A stretch of 12,366 nt of DNA from Coemansia sp. RSA 1804 (lineage: Eukaryota; Kickxellomycota; Kickxellomycetes; Kickxellales; Kickxellaceae). The stretch lies in the NCBI GenBank assembly GCA_027578815.1, contig JANBTH010000713.1:1-12366 (forward strand), read 5' to 3'. This document shows, piece by piece, positions 7,872-12,366 of this stretch. The translations under genes were made by a program, and so were the position numbers. Numbering within the stretch: position 1 is the stretch's first letter; each line of letters starts with the position of its first letter. The notes beneath the pieces were generated by a model. It had not been told where the DNA came from, did not search any database, and saw only the letters and a program-made list of their open reading frames with translations.

Positions 7872-9893
7872 TCATCCAAAGCTTGACGCTCCGCCGCCTT
7901 CCCAGCCCATGGATCCAGCCATGTCCAGATACGGATCATCAGCATAATGGTTGTATCCTGGGAAGTTTGGTGCTGGTTTGGCTGATGTCTGTCTATTAGC
8001 TGCTGGTCTGGTGGTAGCTGGCAGCAATGGCCTTATGCCAGTACGCGGGCTAATGCCGCTCATTTGACGAGTGCCTGCTGGAGCTACCCTACGTTTTACA
8101 TTGGATATGCTACTTTGTTGTTCTCTAGATGCAGCGTTACTTGTCCGTTCTTTTGATAAAGAAGGTTGATCGTAAAGGTCCAATTCAGAAGCTTCCCTTT
8201 GCGACCTGTTCCTTTTCCTTGCGGGTATCTGGTGCTGCGAGGATTCAAACTGGTTCATATACATGTCCCTGTCAAGCGCGCTTCCCTGAGTAGGCTGCCT
8301 CAAGTCCCAGAATCCTTCAAGCGGTGATGAGTATCCATCATCGTCATCAAAACCTTTACTTTCGCTCATGCTATGCTTTCTATTGCTGGTGCTGGCGTCA
8401 ATGGATCTGCTATTGTCATCGGATTGATGCAATTCTCTGTCCTGTTCCAATCCATCGCTTGGATCGTCATCAAATATGTTATTACTGAGGACGCTGTTAA
8501 GATGCTCCTGGCTGTCGTCATTGTCGCCATGCTCGTCATAATGTGACTTCCGGGTGGAAATGTTTTCCTTATACCACTGTGTTATGCTTCTATCGTCATT
8601 ATCCATAGCAGGGCTCTCTCCATGGTCAAACTGAGAGTTATCAAATATAGACATGACCTTGATCGGCCCAGAAATCTTGGAAAGTTCAGCAACCACAGGT
8701 GTGGATATGGTGTTTTTTGGCGTGAGTGCCTGCGTATGGAATTCGCTAATCGGGTCGCTGGACAGGTCTGCATCCTCTTCCTGCGTTCCTTTGCACAATA
8801 CCTTGGCAACATGGTTGCTGCGAGATGTGACCGGACCAAATGAGCCGCTACTGGAATTTGCTTGCTTATTGCCTGCCGAAAATGTGTGCACAAGAGTGAA
8901 TGCAGAGTGCGCGCGTGCACTTGTAAGCAAATGAGAGGCATTTGTACAGCTACCTACCAAGGCGGTTTCTGAAAAAGGCTCCTCTGTAACAGCTTCTAGC
9001 AATCCTACTGTCATTTCATCATATTCTGTATCCTGTGATTCATCCGCTAAGACAACCAGCCCTGAACCACCACTATTAAACCGCCTTATTGTTGGGCTGC
9101 TTGCGCGTAACATTGGTGGAGATGATGGCAAGTGCTGTTGTTCTGTAGGAGGACATGGACGAGCTGAGAATTTTGAGGCTTTCTCTGGCAAGCTTCCCAT
9201 ACGGTCTCTACGAACTGGAAGCGCTTGGGGTTCTTTGCCTATACTTACACCAAGATCAACTGACTTGATAGCGTTTCCATTGCTATTGACTGGGTGAAAT
9301 GTGGTTTTGGCGGCGGCTGAGATACTTTGTCTCTTGGGGACAACCTCTACAAAGTCATCGTCACTGCTGTCCAACACAATGCTTTCCAAGACGTTTGGAG
9401 GCCTTTGAAATCGCCCTATTTTTGATAGTATTGGTGGTTCAGAAGCCGCTGTTTGCAGTTTAGAGTACCTTGCACCTCCGATGTCATTTTCAGAAGTTTG
9501 ACTACACGGTGTTTGCCTTTTGTCTGAATCTGTCAAGCATTCGATCTCTTGGCTGCCATCGCTACTCACGGCAGCTACGTGGCATTGTGATTGACTGTCG
9601 CTGGTACCAGTCATCTGCGACGCCCTTACCCGTCCATGTCGCTCAGAGAGGCTTTTAGGATATTTAATAAAGCGAGACTGGCCGGTTGGAGTCAGCGTTG
9701 TTGGACTGTTCAGCGAAATGATAGACTGTACCCTGCTTGGGGTATTAGCAATAATAGCTTTGGGAAGCTCCCAGAGGTTGCTCAGCGCGCTTTGGTTGTG
9801 GTTGCAAAGAGAGGTGCTGCGCTGTAGTCGCTTCTTTTTCCGAGTGGGCGTCTCTGGTTGCTTGTAGGTATTATTGGTTATGCTTTTGCGCAT
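7872..9893 (-). CDS. Acidic, Ser-rich protein of unknown function with SUMO-interacting-like motifs
   Basis: I do not recognise this 673-residue protein and see no catalytic domain. It is Ser-, Asp- and Gln-rich with little hydrophobic core, so it is probably mostly disordered. A basic patch near the N terminus (TRKKKRLQR, 17-25) and another at 559-563 (RKRNR) suggest a nuclear location. Three stretches look like SUMO-interacting motifs, hydrophobic residues next to acidic or phosphorylatable ones: IECLTDSD (117-124), SIVLDSSDDD (171-180, the best) and LVVLADESQD (279-288). Other compact segments that may be binding motifs are SPLEGFWDLRQ (523-533) and the aromatic, Gly-rich C terminus (646-673, with YADDPYLDMAG). 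SIM-rich disordered proteins are common among DNA repair and SUMO pathway scaffolds such as SLX4, but the SLX4 C-terminal domain is not visible, so I assign no function. The ATG at 9893 has A at -3. It converges on TAF5 and diverges from the MRM1-like gene. An unrecognised exon cannot be excluded. Confidence 0.82.
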   Translation of the reverse strand: MRKSITNNTYKQPETPTRKKKRLQRSTSLCNHNQSALSNLWELPKAIIANTPSRVQSIISLNSPTTLTPTGQSRFIKYPKSLSERHGRVRASQMTGTSDSQSQCHVAAVSSDGSQEIECLTDSDKRQTPCSQTSENDIGGARYSKLQTAASEPPILSKIGRFQRPPNVLESIVLDSSDDDFVEVVPKRQSISAAAKTTFHPVNSNGNAIKSVDLGVSIGKEPQALPVRRDRMGSLPEKASKFSARPCPPTEQQHLPSSPPMLRASSPTIRRFNSGGSGLVVLADESQDTEYDEMTVGLLEAVTEEPFSETALVGSCTNASHLLTSARAHSAFTLVHTFSAGNKQANSSSGSFGPVTSRSNHVAKVLCKGTQEEDADLSSDPISEFHTQALTPKNTISTPVVAELSKISGPIKVMSIFDNSQFDHGESPAMDNDDRSITQWYKENISTRKSHYDEHGDNDDSQEHLNSVLSNNIFDDDPSDGLEQDRELHQSDDNSRSIDASTSNRKHSMSESKGFDDDDGYSSPLEGFWDLRQPTQGSALDRDMYMNQFESSQHQIPARKRNRSQREASELDLYDQPSLSKERTSNAASREQQSSISNVKRRVAPAGTRQMSGISPRTGIRPLLPATTRPAANRQTSAKPAPNFPGYNHYADDPYLDMAGSMGWEGGGASSFG

Positions 9894-10301
9894 TCTGGGG
9901 ACATTAAATGTACATTACAATATCGGCAGATACGACCACAAGACTTTAATTGTGGAAATAGAGAAAGAGCATTGGGCTGGTTTGCCTTCTGAGCATACAA
10001 ATTAAAAGTAGCACAATAAAAACAACAATACGCGTTTAACAAACAAGGTAAATATGGAGAGAGAAAAACGGCGTCTGACTTGAAAAAATTCAACATCCAC
10101 ATTTATAGGGGGCATTGAAGAGAAGCGAGGCAGCTCGAGCCACAAAAAAAACTCTGGAACAGCTTTTTCCGTGGATCGATGCTGTTTGCTTGCCAATTCC
10201 GTTTCTATCTTTTTTCTTCTTTTTTCAATTAAAAGGTTGAGAATTGTAAGCTAATTGAAAATTTAGTTGTGGCTGTACTTGTTTAGATCTCGGCAAGTAG
10301 A
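9894..10301. promoter_or_regulatory. Divergent promoter between the SIM-rich protein gene and the MRM1-like gene
   Basis: These 408 AT-rich bases hold no supported gene. They must carry promoters for both flanking genes. A T- and CT-rich tract (about 10201-10226) lies about 75-100 bases before the plus-strand start. A perfect 10-base palindrome, AATGTACATT, occurs at 9907-9916, 14 bases upstream of the minus-strand ATG. A 10-base inverted repeat is listed separately. Confidence 0.45.
10222..10261. repeat. 10-bp inverted repeat upstream of the MRM1-like gene
   Basis: TTTTCAATTA (10222-10231) and TAATTGAAAA (10252-10261) are exact reverse complements separated by 20 bases, ending 40 bases before the start codon. 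They could form a hairpin in a leader or a paired binding site. AT-rich sequence makes chance occurrence quite possible. Confidence 0.35.
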
Positions 10302-11315
10302 ATGCTGCCCTGTTTTAGAAGAGACGTGTGCAGACTCGGTCTCAAGGACAAAATAGGGCGTGTGACAAACCCCTTGTTAGCTGCCACACAACGACGGGAG
10401 TATCCTGGAGGATTTGGCAAAGGTGCTAAGCGCAGAGACCGTGTAAAGATACCCACAAGCAACGCTGCAGTCAGGCCCACCGATCTGCCCGACTCGGAGC
10501 TTTTGTATGGCATTGCACCAGTTCTGGCAGCGTTGAACAAGGGATCGCGTGAAATATACAAGCTATATTATAGAAGCGACAATGTTGGCGATGTTTTCCA
10601 CCACAAGATGGAAGAGATTCTTTCGAAGGCAAGGGAGCAGGGCGTGCAAATAAGACCCATTTCAAAGGAGAAGCTGGCGCGCGCGGTGGCCAACAACATT
10701 CACCAGGGAGTGGCGCTGAAGGTTAGCAAGATCAAGAACCACATGCTACTAGGGCTTGGACAGTTCAAGGATGGACAGTATGAGGTAAGCACTGGCGAGG
10801 ACGTGTATGTGTACGAACCGCGACGCAAGTACCCTCTGTGGGTGTGTCTGGACAGAATTCAGGACCAGTACAATCTCGGGTCGATCATGCGCTCGGCGCT
10901 ATTCTTTGGCGCAGACGGAATAATCGTCGACTACAAGGAAGGCTGCGAGCCGACACCACAAGTGTGCAAGGCCAGCGCTGGTGCGCGGGAGTTCATCCCA
11001 TGCTTCAGCTCGCAAAACATGGCCGATCTTCTGCGCCAGGCAAAGGAGAACGGGTGGACGGTCGTTTCAACAACCGCACGCGACGCAGAAAACAAGCCGT
11101 CATCCACACCAGACTGTCTGGCAGGACTAGACAGCCCAGCGATCGTTGTTCTTGGCAACGAAGGCTTCGGCATCCGCGAGCAGATAATCAACAGCAGCAG
11201 CATGAATGTGCACATTCCTGTGCGCGCCGACACGCCGGAGATGTTTGACTCGCTGAACGTGGGTGTGGCTGCAGCGCTAATGCTATCGGCTATCAGGTTT
11301 GCTGGCGAATCGTGA
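10302..11315 (+). CDS. MRM1: SpoU-family rRNA (guanosine-2'-O)-methyltransferase, MRM1-like, probably mitochondrial
   Basis: This 337-residue enzyme belongs to the SpoU/TrmH (SPOUT) family, which transfers a methyl group from S-adenosylmethionine to a ribose 2'-hydroxyl. Yeast Mrm1 (Pet56) methylates a guanosine in the peptidyl-transferase region of mitochondrial large rRNA. Seen here: a basic N terminus (about 1-50, many Arg/Lys and few acidic residues), consistent with mitochondrial import; the substrate-binding domain from LLYGIAPVLAAL (67-78) to NNIHQGVAL (131-139); and three catalytic-knot motifs: LDRIQDQYNLGSIMRSALFFG (183-203, with Asn191, Gly193 and Arg197), IVVLGNEGFGI (281-291) and IPVRADTPEMFDSLNVGVA (305-323). 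The length is close to human MRM1 (353) and shorter than yeast Mrm1 (about 412). The ATG has A at -3. The order of motifs and the NxHQGVAL signature make the family certain; the organelle is inferred. Confidence 0.92.
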   Translation: MLPCFRRDVCRLGLKDKIGRVTNPLLAATQRREYPGGFGKGAKRRDRVKIPTSNAAVRPTDLPDSELLYGIAPVLAALNKGSREIYKLYYRSDNVGDVFHHKMEEILSKAREQGVQIRPISKEKLARAVANNIHQGVALKVSKIKNHMLLGLGQFKDGQYEVSTGEDVYVYEPRRKYPLWVCLDRIQDQYNLGSIMRSALFFGADGIIVDYKEGCEPTPQVCKASAGAREFIPCFSSQNMADLLRQAKENGWTVVSTTARDAENKPSSTPDCLAGLDSPAIVVLGNEGFGIREQIINSSSMNVHIPVRADTPEMFDSLNVGVAAALMLSAIRFAGES

Positions 11316-11652
11316 TAAAGAAGAGATGAGCACGCAGCGGCTTGGCAAAGATATGCGAAATTAGAACGGACCAGTCAAGTTTATTTTTGGTAACGCGGAC
11401 AGCTCGCGACGTGGAGCGTGCCTTGTTTGTTTATTTTCCGTTTTTTGTTTATTTGTTTTTTTTTGAAGCCAGCTAGTGTTCAAGACAAGTATCCGAAAAG
11501 TTGCAAGTTCCTGACATCCCTATTTTTGTTCCCATTTTCACTTTGTTTTCATTCTTCCGCAGCCCTTCTCTCTTTCTCCCCAATTGCATTTTGTTTGTTT
11601 GTTTTGCTTTTTTATTTCTTTGCATGCGAAAAAGTGAGGTTTGAGGATACCA
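11316..11652 (+). promoter_or_regulatory. Spacer and pyrimidine-rich leader of the HNH-like gene
   Basis: The 337 bases after the MRM1-like gene hold no supported gene. From about 11417 to 11625 the plus strand is dominated by T and C, including GTTT runs at about 11592-11607. This fits a promoter or leader for the next plus-strand gene. A 94-codon ORF here is made of Phe, Leu and Ser and reflects base composition. An in-frame stop (TGA, 11635-11637) precedes the chosen start of the next gene. Confidence 0.45.
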
Positions 11653-12366
11653 ATGTCGTTTCTAAGTTTTCTCTTCCAAAGAATTACGCACAGTGGGAAT
11701 GAAGGGACAGAAAGCGTGCAGGAAAGCACTCAAGAAGATGCTCTAGAGTTCGTCCAAGAAGCCGCGCTAGATGACCATCAAGAATCCGTTCGGGAGGTCT
11801 CTCAAGACGACTTTCGAGAAAGCGCACAGGAGATACCAGCACCACCCATTACTAAAGCCCCTGCTTCTCGACAGAGATCGGACAGCGGTAAAAGCCAGCA
11901 CTATGGGCCAACTCACAGCTCCGTAAGGTTCTCGGTTCCCACAGAAGAAGAGTGCTGGCCAGTAACGATGCTGCTGGACATGTATCCTGAACTCCGATTC
12001 GAGCGGTGGCTTCCGAGCAGACTTCGCACAATAACAAAGGCCACCACCAGCAGTATTCATGACGATAGACTTCTTCGTGGACCCAACAAGAGGGCGCTCT
12101 GTCTTTGGTGCAGCAACGAGACCAAAGAGGATGGGATTCTCTTCTGCACTCCGTCCTCCGCAGGGCGGCCAAGCGCCAACACAGCCGCATCAGGCAGTGC
12201 TGCTGCGAGTGATCTCAGGCTTGGGCAGGGCTGCGAGCATGAGCATCGGATTCGGCGCGACGGCCATTATGTGCGGCAGCAGCTACTTTTGCGCGACCAA
12301 GGAGTGTGCGCCAAATGCGGCACGGATGCACATGAGCTGTTTGCCAGAGCAAGCGCATGTCGCTCG
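11653..12366 (+). CDS. Partial gene: ZRANB3-type zinc/HNH nuclease-like protein, 3' end beyond the window
   Basis: An open frame of 238 codons runs from ATG 11653 to the last base with no stop, so only the N-terminal part is seen. Residues 20-59 are five octapeptide repeats. A polar stretch follows, then a possible folded segment (100-128, CWPVTMLLDMYPELRFERWL then PSRLR). Cys150, Cys153, Cys165 and Cys194 could form a zinc site, and they run into EHRIRRDGHYVRQQLL (197-212) and QGVCAKCGTDAHELF (216-230). This order, FC...C, a (Y/H)xxR segment, YxRxxxxxRDxGVCxxCGxDAHxLF, is what I know from the HNH domain of ZRANB3 and related fungal and plant proteins. The catalytic HNH residues would lie downstream and are not visible. 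The ATG has a weak context (C at -3, T at +4) but is the first in frame after the stop at 11635. A low-complexity Ala/Ser loop separates Cys165 and Cys194. Nuclease activity is inferred. Confidence 0.78.
   Translation, partial: MSFLSFLFQRITHSGNEGTESVQESTQEDALEFVQEAALDDHQESVREVSQDDFRESAQEIPAPPITKAPASRQRSDSGKSQHYGPTHSSVRFSVPTEEECWPVTMLLDMYPELRFERWLPSRLRTITKATTSSIHDDRLLRGPNKRALCLWCSNETKEDGILFCTPSSAGRPSANTAASGSAAASDLRLGQGCEHEHRIRRDGHYVRQQLLLRDQGVCAKCGTDAHELFARASACRS
11710..11829 (+). repeat. Five degenerate 24-bp units encoding octapeptide repeats
   Basis: Five consecutive 8-codon units in the partial HNH-like gene read ESVQESTQ, EDALEFVQ, EAALDDHQ, ESVREVSQ and DDFRESAQ. Every unit ends in Gln, begins with Glu or Asp, and has Glu or Asp at position 5. 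At DNA level the unit joints are mostly CAA-GAA, while the interiors have diverged. Confidence 0.75.

Noticed and set aside
7688..7999. Overlapping ORFs on both strands at the end of the SIM-rich gene (minus 7688-7945, plus 7778-7999)
   Set aside because: They overlap a longer frame or spacer, show no recognisable domain, and have no supporting start context or neighbours.
7872..9893. Assignment of the SIM-rich protein as SLX4
   Set aside because: I see no SLX4 C-terminal domain or SAP motif; SIM-like motifs alone are not specific.
11418..11702. 94-codon plus-strand ORF with membrane-protein-like composition
   Set aside because: Its Phe/Leu/Ser content comes from T/C-rich leader DNA, and it overlaps the start of the HNH-like gene in another frame.
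1..12366. tRNA, rRNA, CRISPR, transposon or prophage features
   Set aside because: I looked for tRNA B-box-like sequences, regular spacer repeats, transposase motifs and long terminal repeats and saw none that I could support by eye.

Overview
The window reads as ordinary nuclear DNA from a fungus with compact, apparently intron-poor genes. Evidence: a GATA zinc-finger factor carrying the fungal DUF1752 N-terminal motif, a full-length TAF5, a YIP1-type Golgi protein, a mitochondrial-type SpoU rRNA methyltransferase, pyrimidine-rich leaders before start codons, and no bacterial operon features. All five complete genes are single uninterrupted ORFs and neighbours are only about 0.25-0.5 kb apart. 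I infer an early-diverging lineage (a Kickxellomycotina-like fungus would fit), but the sequence alone does not prove this.

Layout. 1-930: long gene-free promoter/leader with several GATA-type motifs. 931-3684 (+): double-finger GATA factor, most like nitrogen regulators of the AreA/Gat1/Gaf1 type. 3685-4000: convergent 3' spacer. 4001-4738 (-): YIP1/YIPF5 ER-Golgi membrane protein. 4739-5242: divergent promoter. 5243-7606 (+): TAF5, the LisH-NTD2-WD40 subunit of TFIID and SAGA. 7607-7871: convergent spacer. 7872-9893 (-): a 673-residue, acidic, serine-rich, probably disordered protein that I cannot name; it carries up to three SUMO-interacting-like motifs. 9894-10301: divergent promoter. 10302-11315 (+): MRM1-type rRNA 2'-O-ribose methyltransferase. 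11316-11652: spacer/leader. 11653-12366 (+, runs off the window): N-terminal part of a protein whose Cys-rich region resembles the ZRANB3-type zinc/HNH nuclease domain, preceded by five octapeptide repeats.

The genes do not form a pathway or cluster. They are housekeeping or regulatory genes in alternating convergent and divergent arrangement, with no mobile element, CRISPR array, tRNA or rRNA seen. I do not see an undescribed multi-gene system. The points most worth a second look are the partial HNH-like gene at the right edge with its octad repeat and inserted loop, the GATA factor that joins DUF1752 to two closely spaced fingers, and the SIM-rich unidentified protein.
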